A stretch of DNA of 64,000 nt from Lycocorax pyrrhopterus obiensis (taxonomy: Eukaryota > Chordata > Aves > Passeriformes > Paradisaeidae): the NCBI GenBank assembly GCA_014706295.1, contig JACSVZ010000007.1, positions 35,686,633-35,750,632 of the forward strand. The letters are read 5' to 3'. The notes under the pieces were generated by a model that worked only from the letters and a program-made list of their open reading frames with translations, did no database searches and was not told where the DNA came from. Shown here in pieces: positions 38,201 through 49,700 of this stretch (the first letter of the stretch is position 1; each line of letters begins with the position of its first letter). A program made the position numbers and the translations under genes.

Positions 38201-39179
38201 CAGATGTATGACCTGACACACTGACTTTTGAAGCAGCTTAAAAGATTTCTCTTGATTTCAGCAGGAGTTTGTGTCACACATCAGCACAGTACAGAATTCT
38301 AATATTACCTGAATGGTAGGGGGAAAAATCATGTTTATTAAGGTTCTCAACTCAGCAAGAGCTCAGCAGAAGATGAGAGTCATTCATTCTCAGGCTGATG
38401 GGAAGTATTTTGCTTTTCTCCCAGCTCCTGCTGAACTAGAATACAGTGGGAATTAGGAGCCATCATCTGTGATAGGAAGGGTATTCCAGCTCTTGCTAGT
38501 TTTGAAGCTTCTCCTGAGCTCTAGAGATATTTCACTTGTGAGAGATGAGGACATCTTCATCGTGATGAGTTTTGCATGCAGTGGAACCTGTGAGCTAGAG
38601 CTTGCAGATTTGCACCTAACTGGTGGATGCCAACATGTTTCAGGATTTATTGAGTTCCGGCTCTTCACAGTCAGACCACACTGGCTCCTGCAAAATTTAT
38701 GACCATTACTTTTCATCAATGACAATCTTGTCTTCCTTCTGCTGTAAAGAAAAGCTTAGCTGCTGCTAGAAATTCGACTGCCTTCAGAGGTCCAGAAGAA
38801 ATTCAGTGGGAGAATACATTTTACTGATTTGCTGCTGATATGCATATTCAGAAATTTGCTGCAGAAGTGTTGGTATGTTAACTTTCTAAGGAGTTGCACA
38901 CCATCCATCACACACTGCCTTACTATGCACTGAATGTACAGAAAAGCAATCTGGATGTGAAAATAATTAAGTGAAGAAATAGAAAATGTTTTAATGGAAT
39001 TGATAATGAATAATGCTGTAGGCTTTCAGTTCACATGTGATTTTAAATCTGATTAAAGAACACAACTCTAGGCATCAAATAAGGAGAGAAAGCTTTAAAA
39101 TTAATTTGAGTGACCTCTTCCTTAGAACTACACTAGAAAAACCTCTCCCCAGCTAGTAAGCAATTTGGTATGCCAGCCA

Positions 39180-39400
39180 GTAAGACTCGGGTTTTCCAGA
39201 ATCAATATTGCAGTTATTGAGTAATTATAGTACTTGTCTGGGAAGATGGACAGTTTGATATTTGTTCAGGGGCTGATGAGTAATAATGGTGCTCAGTAAA
39301 AGACGATAATTGAAAACAAAATGATCTTAATGCAGTTGACTGACACAAAAGAAAGACTATAGTCTTTAAATCAAAACACACTTTTTCTTCTTGATTATCA
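39180..39400. promoter_or_regulatory. Possible conserved non-coding element
   Basis: A non-repetitive stretch with clustered homeodomain-like and Sox-like words (caatattgcagttattgag, gagtaattatag, gataattgaaaac). Only texture supports it; it may be neutral AT-rich DNA. Confidence 0.15.
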
Positions 39401-40109
39401 ATACATTAGTTTAAAAATAGCAACCAGCAGCAAGACTTTTAGAGGGTAATATACCACTTGCACTTCTTCAAATCATCAATAAAGACTCTTTAAATGCTAA
39501 TGCTCTTAGAAAAGCATTTTCTCACTCAAGGTGTTCTTACACGCTATTACCAATCAGAAATAAGAGGAAGTGTCTACATTTCCTTTAAAAGCTAAGAAAG
39601 TTAAACTTTGCCGATACACCCTTTCACTCTTCTATCACTTTTAGCAAGTGCTCATTTAACATGTCAGTAGTCTGTGAAGCACATGTAGCGTGCATTCCTC
39701 ATCCTTCTGCTGCTACATATACACATTGGGGAGTTTGTCTTGACTTCATAGAATTGCTGCAAGTTCATCAGCAAACACTCCCAGTCAGTAAGCAAAACAT
39801 GATGTTAGAACATTCAAAGAGTACTGCAAAATTACTTAGTATTGTAGACTTTGGTGATACAATCATATTGTCCTCAAGAGGATGAGAACCTCATCTACAA
39901 ATATGAGAGTAGGAAAGACATGATTTGCCACTCTGGTTCTGTGGTATTTCACCACTCTCTAGTAAATTCATAAGTCAGCAATCAAGCAGTAATTCTGTGT
40001 ATTTAATTACATATAGCTGAGGAAAATACTATGTAAGGATGATGGCCCTCTCTGAAATGTCAGCAAAAATGCACTTGGAGAAAAATGCTTGTTTCTATGC
40101 AGAGTAGGC

Positions 40110-40800
40110 AACTTAACAGGACACGGACCCTTAAAAACAGTGAATGCCTGGGGTCCTGTCCCAAGAGGGAGAGAACAAGAGTGTAGCTGGAATACAGCAG
40201 AAGAGATACTCTGGAGGGGAGAATAGATTGTGGCTGGTGGCCTATGCAAACTCCCAACTCTTTTGTCAACAAACTCAAACTTGGGCAAAATAAGCAGCAC
40301 GGATATCTTACTGCTGCTTGCTTGTTGTCCGAGGCGGGTATCTTCTTTGTCTTAGACAATGTGATTGGCAGGAATGCCAGATATGCTCTCATTATCTTGA
40401 TAGACCTGTGCCCTAGGTCTGGCATAAATGAACGCCCTAAGGCTGTCTGTACTTGTGCTGTAACTAAGAGGTCAGTGGTGTCCCATGGTCTACTCAAAAT
40501 CTGAGCACAGACGGGAGAGAGCTCCTTAGCCTGCGCCTTCCTAACACTTATCTCCTCACCTTGTGCATGGTATGAAGGCAGCTAGGCTACCTAAATGGGT
40601 GGTCTAAAATCCAAGTTTACACTAGCGGTGCCCTTTGCTAGAGAAGACTTAACTAAAAGAAGGCAACCTGCCCATTCTAACACCTTGTTTTTTAGCAGAT
40701 ATGCGTCTGTCCCGTCTTACAAGAAGCTACAGGAGAGTCATATGACCATACATCCTAATAACTCGTTGGACACTCATTGCCAATGATAAAATTAACTATG
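40110..40800. other. Unclassified CpG-bearing block
   Basis: This block is less AT-rich than its surroundings and keeps scattered CpG sites (for example in cacggatatc, ccgaggcgggtatc, gaacgccc, agacggg, ctgcgcc, tagcggtg and actcgttgg). In a bird genome that can mark a fairly recent insertion or an exon-like sequence. A minus-strand frame of about 145 codons (40060-40497, non-ATG start TTG) and a plus-strand frame at 40244-40504 overlap here; neither shows a known domain. I see no CR1 tail, no clear LTR termini and no poly(A) signal that fixes the ends. It may be part of an unrecognised LTR element or retrocopy. Edges are approximate. Confidence 0.35.
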
Positions 40801-41417
40801 TTACATATTGTATCTATGCATGACGTTATGGGAGAAAACATAAGGAATGGGTTCCCGAATTTGCAAGCTGTTATTTCTCTGTGTTTTTTCCCTCAATGGT
40901 TTCTTTGTGGTTATACAAGATCATTATTTCTCTCAATTTCTCAATATATTTTCTCTCAATTCTCCAGTAACAAGCTGATTCTTTTTTTTTTAACTCATCT
41001 AGACCAGCAGACCCTAGGGCTCTTCTGTATATTTTTTTTTTAATATGAAAACCAGCTGAAAAATTGCTGTAGTAGTTTACATCTAACAGAAACAAGCATT
41101 TTATTGATAGGTTTACATTGTTTATCTTTACTGAAATAAATATGTGATCTATGTATTATCAAATAGCAATATTAATTCTCATGGAAGGTACTTGTTTTTT
41201 TTTTAACCTAGCTAAAATTAGAAGACAAAAGCTCTTATGGATCAGGTGGAAGATGATGGTTCTTTCTCTGGGTAGGTCAGTGGACTGGGAATGAGGTTTG
41301 GAAGACCCCTTTCTGCCTGGGGGAGACCAAATTTGGTCTCCTGCGTGCATTTTCTAATACATTGCAAGATATTCACAGCCAATCCATGCAAAAATTTAAC
41401 CTAGTTAGTAATCCGAA
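40801..41417. other. Non-genic sequence with T runs
   Basis: No gene. T runs lie at about 40982-40991, 41031-41041 and 41194-41203. A short inverted repeat (gagaccaaatttggtctc) at 41324-41341 is a perfect 18-bp palindrome of possible interest only as a local hairpin. Confidence 0.55.
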
Positions 41418-41481
41418 AAGCACGACCAGATAATCTTCAGAGGTCCCTTCCAATCTTAACCATTTTTTTGATTCTGTGATT
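41418..41481 (+). mobile_element. CR1 LINE, very short 3' stub
   Basis: A plus-strand CR1 3' terminus of about 64 bp: gaccagataatcttcagagg, then tcccttccaatctt, a short spacer and a final gattctgtgat. The upstream sequence back to about 41340 shows no CR1 similarity, so the copy is heavily 5'-truncated. It matches the tail of the copy at 30766-30957 closely in layout. Confidence 0.85.
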
Positions 41482-42953
41482 TTATGTCCTTCTGTACAGG
41501 AGAATTGAAGTTCTGGACATGTGAGTTCCAATTCCTTTCCTTTTTCTTTCACTTCTTTTACAGACGATTAGCCAGTAGCTCACACACTTGAAAATTTGGC
41601 AATATGAGTTAAAGTCCTTTTGGGAAACAGAAAAACAGAACCTGAGTTTTGCCCACCTTGGATGAGCCACCCTGGCCTTGAGCTTGTTGCATGGATGATG
41701 GAATAGTTCTTGATTTCAGAGTGAAATTTGTTCTCCTCACTTTCAAGTGGATATTTTTCAGCTGAAGTTATGCAGGGAGCTTGAATCAAAATACATAATT
41801 AATTTTAAGTCATAAATTGCTTTTGTCATTTAGTACCATATTTGCCAAAATATTGTTAATGATTGATTTGACCGGTTCCAAACTAATTTCTCATACATTT
41901 TAGGCTTTCCATTTGTGTGGTCTCATGCACCTGTTTTCAATTGTACAACAACTTACAGATGGGACCTCCTATTAATTCATAATAAAAATTAGAGCTTATA
42001 GATCACTTATCTCTTGTGTATACCATTTACCATATATTTATATTTATTTGTATACATCATATACATCTTACAGTATGTTTTCCGCAGAAGGGAACAATTC
42101 AGAAAATAATATATATGATTAGTATCCCAGAGTTTATTATCAGCGGCATGACTTTTATAAAGTTAATTATGTCAAAAATTGTGTAAAACAAGAGTTAATC
42201 ATTTTATGTTACACTGATTCAATTTTCTCTAATAACAAAATAGTATACTTCTGTGGTCTTTTTTTTTCTGGTGCTTTAATATTGAGAATCCATGAAGCTG
42301 TTTTGACAGGTGAACAACACAATTTTGTAACAGAATGGAAAATTTTAGAAACTGAATAGCTGATAAAAGATGAGTGGAACCAGGGAGGATTGATGTTATA
42401 GCTGAAGGCAGCGTTAGAGATTAGGTACTCATTTGGCTTTTCAGAAAGCCTGGTGACTCATTCCACATAAATGGAGTTTGTGATATGTAATGAAATGCTT
42501 TCTATCTTCACTGCAAGCAAATTAGCAGGTATTTTGTAGGAAGAATATTAATGCTATCTTGCATTTGTTTCAGAGCAGGAACACATTAACAGAGGAGATT
42601 TGAAAAGAATTTCACTTTTATAATGTCAGGTGGTAAAAGCTTTAAAACAAGGTCACCTTTGTAAAGTAATGAGAGAAAATTAGGTTATAAACAAGCCATG
42701 CCTAAAAATATATTCACTCTGTTTCACTGACCAAATGTAATACTGTGTTGCCACAAATTCTGGATTTTCTTTGCCAAGAATGATAGTCATATGTCCAGAG
42801 TGGAATCTGCAAAGTTAAGCTATTAGAAAGCCATGGTTTGGTGAGGGAGAAGGGATAAGCATCTCAGTGGGCAGAGTCATTTTATGCCATTAAGGGAGAA
42901 AACCAGACAGGCTGTTTTACAGCCTTTTCTGTTCCACATTGTAAAACAATACA

Positions 42954-42983
42954 TCTTTTTTTTTCTTTTTTTTTTTCCCCCAG
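42954..42983 (+). other. Long polypyrimidine tract ending in CAG
   Basis: A 28-base run of only T and C ends in CCCCCAG, matching an ideal 3' splice site on the plus strand. The sequence after it (from 42984) is purine-rich with stops in all frames within a short distance, so a coding exon is unlikely. It may be a cryptic or non-coding acceptor, or simply a T-rich microsatellite. Confidence 0.4.
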
Positions 42984-43723
42984 GAGAGCAGGAGTGAACA
43001 GGAACAGAGATATATTTGAGAAAAATAGTGATAGAGGAAACTAGAGTGTATGAGAGATACAAACAATCAGTATGATATAAGAGCAAGATAGGCAAGACAG
43101 AGAAATTAAAAATGCCATCTTTGTTCTTTATTTGAAAACAAGACAGTTACGAAATAAGACTGTACATTTGCAAACGCTGTATTAAATGGGACAACTGGCC
43201 AAAGAGGAAGTTGTTTAGTAAATTAACTATATTTTATTAGAGAGAACTGGATTACTTTATGGGTGGTTTGTGAATTAGGCACAATAAAGTACTAGAGAGG
43301 GAAAATTAAATATATATATACATGTGTGGGCGTGTACAGGTAGAGATAACATAATGGAGATTATTTAGGAAGAAATACTGAACGTAGGGAACTTATAGCT
43401 TGACGTGAAGACACAGATAGTGAGATAGATACAAAATTGATCTTCAAGGCAACCTGAAAAGGTAGATAAAGAAACACATTTGGTGATAAAAAACTGGCCT
43501 TGCAACCTTGCAATCTTAACTTACTATCAAGATGACTTGTGGTAACAGTGGAAGTACTTCTAAGTAGGTGGCATATTTTTAGACATGATACAAGACTTTT
43601 TCATCCCTCCTGGTTCATGAAAGGGCCATAAAGATCAGAGGCTTCTCTTGGTTATCCAACTTAAATTTGAGATCTTCAGCATCATTCTTTTAAAATATGT
43701 TTACAAAATCCCTACAAGCCTTT

Positions 43724-43749
43724 CACACACCCACACTCACACCCACACA
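43724..43749 (+). repeat. Short CACACCCACACT-type repeat
   Basis: An imperfect run of CAC and ACC units, 26 bp long. It contains CACCC-like words, but is best treated as a simple repeat. Confidence 0.7.
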
Positions 43750-46700
43750 AATATCACATAACTACTCATTCAAGCAATGGTTTGTATCTTTACAGCCCCC
43801 ATACATCTCTGGGTCAATGCAATGAATCTGATCAAGGACCTGAAAAGGAATTGATTGTAATTTTTTTTATATTTAGCTGAACTTTCTTCATCAAAATATT
43901 TTTATGTTGCCTTTGCAGCTTGATAGATGGTCAGGTAGAAGTTTGTGCTGGTTGGGACAAGTTAAAGTAGAGTGAACTTTCCTGTTAACTTCAGTAATTA
44001 CTTTAAAAATGCTATTTAGACACAACATTTTATTATCCACTTTCTCTGAAATATAGTTCCCTTCCTTTGAAACAGTTTATAAACATAACAACTTCAATTT
44101 TTTGATAAAGTAAACACCAGGGAATCTAATAATGCTTGTCTACCACACGTTGGTGAAATAAATCTTGTTCAGTTAATGTTTCTGAAAGACCTTGAGGGCT
44201 TTTGATGAGGTGCTTATTACTTCTTGAGCATGCTCTTATAATTAAATATTGTGCGTTATAACTTCTGCTGGGGTACACTGACAGAACACCAATGAAACTA
44301 ATACAGCTGCAGATTTATACCAAATAAAGATCTTCTGAAAAATATTTAATGCTTGCTACCAATAAATAACCTGAGGAGTCTAGATAAATAAACAGCATAG
44401 TGTTAATGGTTTCAAGGGAGAAAGTCGTATCAGGACAAAAAAAATAAGAAAAAAATATGGCTTTATTTTGCATCAGTCTCCTAGATAAAAGCATAACATT
44501 TTAACCAAAGGTCAAATCTATGGATCTGGAGTTTGGAGGAAAAAAAACCCCATATGTTCACCCATTGTTTTCTGAGTAACATACATTTAAATTTGTCAGA
44601 GCTTTGCTTTCAGGTAAACATAGACTACAACCAAGTATGCGAAAAAAAAGTGGAGAAGGAGAAAGGGGGTTTAATATATATTTCCATAGGTTCACCACGT
44701 GTAAAAGATATCTCTGAACATGGCACAAAAGCCAAGATTATGTCATTCTTAGAAATATGACCCACCTTTCTAACTTAACACTTGTGGTCACTGATTTTAA
44801 AGCAAAACTAAAACAGTCTCACCCTGTCAGAGAGACTGCATTTTTATAGGAAAACCAAACTGTAAGATAAATTAAAGACAAGAGATGAAGACAAGGTGTA
44901 TTTATTAATATATTGTAAGTTTGCCAAAATAGACCCATGAGATCCGTCTGTAGTTGTGTGGATGATACTTTAAGATCCTGTGTTTAAAATTTCATTGAAT
45001 GCAGTTATTTGAATAAAAAAGCTGTGCATGTCTTCTTTCTCAAAGTAAGAAAAGGGAAGGGATGAAAAATTTGGAAGAAATAGAGGGCACTTGTATATAG
45101 CAAGGGTCTACAAGAATTTGTATCTTTTTCTATAATAGTCTGAATGCATTTTCACTTAGGTTTGAAAATCATATTCACAGTGAAGAAAGTGCTTTGTGTG
45201 TTGATATGCTTTCCCGTAATACAACATTGTCTAGTGGCTTGACCACACTGATAGCTCAGGCTTCATTTTATATTCTCATTGGAGATTCTGAAATTGGTCT
45301 CCAGGCAGCATCAGCTGCTGCAGAGAGTTTTGAATGTTATAGCCATGTACAGCTTCCAAATAGGAGCAACTTATGCCATGCAAATGTCAGAGAAGCACCA
45401 AAATCTACACGTATTCAGAGCTTGCTAATAGTGTAGATTACAGGTCTTTATTTAATGCAGATTATCCATTCTGTCCTTCAGAATCCAGGTCTCTTTCTCT
45501 CCCAACCCTAAGAATGGTTTTAATTACAATTGCAGTGAAAGAGCTACAAGATTTATGAGGGATTTTTGAGCTCTCACAAGTGAAAAAAGCTTTTGTGCTC
45601 ACACTGAATTCAGTCAGGTCTTCATTTATTAGCACATCCTACTTAATATCTGTTTTGAAGTAGTTCTTCATTAATGCTATGTAAAGTGATATTACTTGGA
45701 AGCAAATGTAGAAGGTTTAGGTTAGCCTATAGTTCAATTTAGACCTTTGTATCTAAAGCTTTTAAATTACTGTAATTTTCTCTTCAAGTTTAAGAATGTG
45801 CAGGGCAAGAAGCCCAAACTTCTAGTCAATTGATCTTGTGTTGATAATTTTCGACACTGCCAGCCTGAAATTTTAACGTAAATCATGTGTGACTCTTCAG
45901 TGTGGTGACCCTTCTATGACATGAACCACCTTTGCTTGCTTTATAAGTTATCAGTGAAGACTCCTATTTAGTAAGAGAATGAGGGCATGATCAGGGTTTA
46001 CATTTGCAGATCTTTATTTGGTGATTGAAGGTCATATTAACTCCATCTACTCACCCTTTGCTTGGGAATGTCCAGTCTTTGGAAGTTCACCAATTAAACA
46101 CATTAAATAAAAGATAAAAATGTTCATAAAAAACTGTGTATCACCACCTCCATGGACAAATATGAATGATTCTTTTTACTAGAACCAAAATGCATTATTT
46201 CAGTCTTAAAATAAATAAATAATTTAAAATGACACTGTAAATATGGTGCCATGTTCTTCTGTAATAATTCATAATTAGAAAATTATTAAGCTATGATTAA
46301 AACAATTTTAATGTATCTATTTTTTGATACTAAGTATTTAAAAGGTTTTAGCTTGTAGTTTTGTTTTCTTGTAGTTTTATGAGGAAAAGTACTGAACATT
46401 AACAGGAATTACGGAAAAGTTTGCTAAACTGTTTGTTTATAACGCAGCTGTGCTAAATTTTTTGGCCTGTAAAATCAAATGCAAGTAAAATATATCAGCC
46501 TCTCAGTGAAGGAAATTATACAGCAATTGACAAAGCTCCCTCTGCTCAATAAAGCAGATTATAATATCCATGAGTACAAATCCTTGCTGGTATTTAATGG
46601 CTCTTAAGCATCACTGGGAAGGGAGTTCAATATTCTGTGAAAGATTCTTTTCTCATCTATAGCATCTGGTCTTTGACCAGTGTTTGAGCTGCAACTGAGA

Positions 46701-49700
46701 TTAAAGGTGTTTTGTTTGCCTGTATAGTCTGTGCATTGTCAGCTTCTAACTAATACCTTTGAAAAGTACTCTTGAAAATTTAGTACAAAAATAATATTAA
46801 AATATTCAAATTATTAATTTTTAAAATTCTTTACATCTGTTTTAATTGAGAAATGTCAGTGCTAGTTTTGCTCATTAGCAATGAATGTCTGTGCTAGCAA
46901 TTTCACCATCAAAATTAAAAATAGTAGTGATTAGCAAGATTTTAGTATTTTCGCAAGTCCTCAAAAGGATACTGGGAAATGTGCTATAGTAAATTGCCAG
47001 AACAAGTGCTCAACTAGAGCACTGCTGGAGAGTTCAAAGGAAAGCCTTGGATTTCTGTCGGGTGCATATTGGTATATTGGGCATCCAACACCCTCCAAAC
47101 ACTTTGGACTCTACATGAAGAGATGGCCTGCATCACATGCGGCGTGTCCTACATGACTATGAACAATAGCAGACTCCTTAAGTGTCATATCAGAGGAAGC
47201 ATTTGCACTGGGTTCTTAGGTGCCAGGCTGCCAGCCTGTAACTAGCTGACAAGGGAGCTTTTCATGACTGAAAGAACTGAATGGGTCTGGTGGTCTGAAT
47301 ATTCTTTCTAGAACCAGAATACTATTCTAGGTCTAACTTGCTGCTTTCATATGACCCTATAATAGTACTATACAAACTTAATTTTTGGGTAAAACCAGAA
47401 AAACTAATCAGAGAGCAAGAAATATTTGTGCTAAAGTCCAGATTCCATTACTCTTAATCACACAAAGTGGTACTGTGCTATGAAAGTTGTTTCAGTGAGT
47501 TTTGCTGAAATAATCAGAAGCAAACTAATATTTATTGCTTCTTTGTCACTTCACAATTTTTCCTTTCGCTATTGAGAAAATGCAAGTCACTTTTTCATAC
47601 GAAGAAGTTTTAGAGAATGACACTGAGAAAAGAGAAAAAAAGTTTATTCAGATCTAGTAAGGAAACTGTTGTGACGTTTAGGACATCTAGACAATAAAAT
47701 TATTTTCTCTTAAGGGTACTTAGTTCTTGCACAATAGAGACAAATGTTCAAACATAAATAAACATTGTGGCCTGGACTCTTAAACATGCTAAACTCTAGG
47801 CTAATTTGGGTTTATGCCAGCATGGCTTTTTTTTTCTGGTTTGGGGTATCCCTAGCTGCTTGAATCAGTGGAGGTAAGAATGTATAAAAGTAGGAACTGG
47901 CTCTCTCAACTCACACGTACATCTCTCTAAATGTTTTCCCAGGTGAGAGGTTTATCAGGTTGTAAATATCTATATTTAGGAAATGTTATTGCTATCATTA
48001 ATATTTCTTATGTGGTGATAAAAATATGAGCGATGAGTTTTTTATAAAGTTCTAACAATGCTCCTGCCCTGAACAGTTCTGAGTTTAATTTGAAGCTTAT
48101 TCTAGATGTCACTGAATACAGCAAAGTGAAATCTCACAATAGGCACAGTGAAAGAAATTTTCCATCTAGACCTTTATTTGTATTTCAAAATGACACACCC
48201 CAAACAGAACTTATATTTGCTACCAGAGTTGAAGAAGATATTCAATGGACAGAATAGATATCCATAAAATGCATTCCTCTTCCATATTCAGAATTCTTAT
48301 ATTTAATGAATTTGTCAAAGCAAAAAATCTTATACACCATCAGTCTGCATATGTGACTGCAGGTATACCTATAGTCCCCTAAAATTAACTGTATAAACTG
48401 ACAGCCACTTATCTGACATTATATAATTTTCTCATTCTTCTTTCTTTTATAAATCCTTCTGTTTTCTTTTTTTTTTTTTTTGGTCATATTTTCATTTTAC
48501 TATGAAAACTAAATCAGGTATTCTAGTGAAAGTTTGTGCTCTGAAAGTAGTTTGAGAATATTTTGCAGGGTATTAAAAAGTTCATAGGTGACCTTCAGAC
48601 TGGGAACAGATTGCTCCTGAGTTGTTCTTTATGGCATTTCTTTTTCTTTTTTTCTTAAAATTAAGGGCTATTATTAACTGAAATAAATAGAGGATTAAAG
48701 CCACTGGAGGCCCAAATCTAGCTTACAGTATATTTTTGTAATTAATATCTCTCTCTTCAGAACATTAATCCATTTGGTTATATAACACTCGAGTGAAATT
48801 CTTTAGCACAGCATTTTAACACAACATTTTGATATTGAATTGATGTCCATATTAGATAAGAAAGTAGAAAGATACCTTCTGGGGATAAAGGTGGATTATT
48901 TTACTTTTAGCTGTATATTGGTGTCCCTCAGGGTTTCATGAGTAGATCAGTCAGTACCTCTATCTGACAACTGGACAGCAAATCCTACTAGTGTGTATGA
49001 CATTGTGCATATAATGAAAAGTTTCGTTTGTCTTCTCTGCTTTCTGAACACATAAAACGTCAGAGCTGTGCTAATTGTGCATGCAATAAATATTTTCAAG
49101 TGCAGACCATTTTCCAGACATAGCATTAAAGATTAATCAATTATACTCTACCCCCCTTGAGATTACTCTACAATTCATCCACCAGCACTCATGACGCTGA
49201 ATCCTAGTGCTAGCAGTCAAGTTGGGATTTTAACTCAGTGAGTTGTTATGGCATATTTCCAGGACATGATCGTGGGACAGCTGTTTTCTTCCATAACAAG
49301 GTGAATTATAGCAGACAGTGAAGCCAACAAACCTCTTAGCATTTGAGTAGGGTGCTCTCTGCCAACCAGGGAGCAGGCATTGACAGGATTTGGCTTTGGA
49401 AGGGCTGGCATTTGTTCCATTGCTTTCATTTGCCAACAACAGTCATTATATAGAATGGTCGAGTGGTGCCTCCTGTAGGGACACGAGATTAAAGTGAGAG
49501 ATAAGTAACAGCAGAAAGAAAATTAGTGTTCTCCTTCGAAAAATCCCACTTTATAGGTGACATTTTCTACGTATATGGCTGAAATATGGTTCCTGAATCT
49601 AAGTGAGCCCTGAAATGCTTATGATTAAATATCTGATATCAGGAAAGAATAATGCAGTCTGACCTGAAATATGTCTAATATGGAAAAGCCACTTTCTGAG

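Larger units (their letters stand above)
30958..40109. other. AT-rich non-genic sequence, parts possibly constrained
   Basis: No gene or large repeat is recognised. An A-rich repeat is listed at 32631-32721. Near 33583-33632 there are diverged copies of a catatatttgt motif. The stretches 34650-35240 and 39180-39400 look like constrained non-coding DNA and are listed separately. The patch at about 38400-38720 is less AT-rich, with overlapping frames on both strands and no identifiable product. Confidence 0.45.

Noticed and set aside
40060..40497. 145-codon minus-strand frame
   Set aside because: It begins with TTG and overlaps a plus-strand frame; no domain recognised. Kept only as part of the unclassified block.
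49230..49439. Two overlapping minus-strand frames of 64-69 codons
   Set aside because: Neither has a known domain or exon signals, and overlap in two frames suggests chance.
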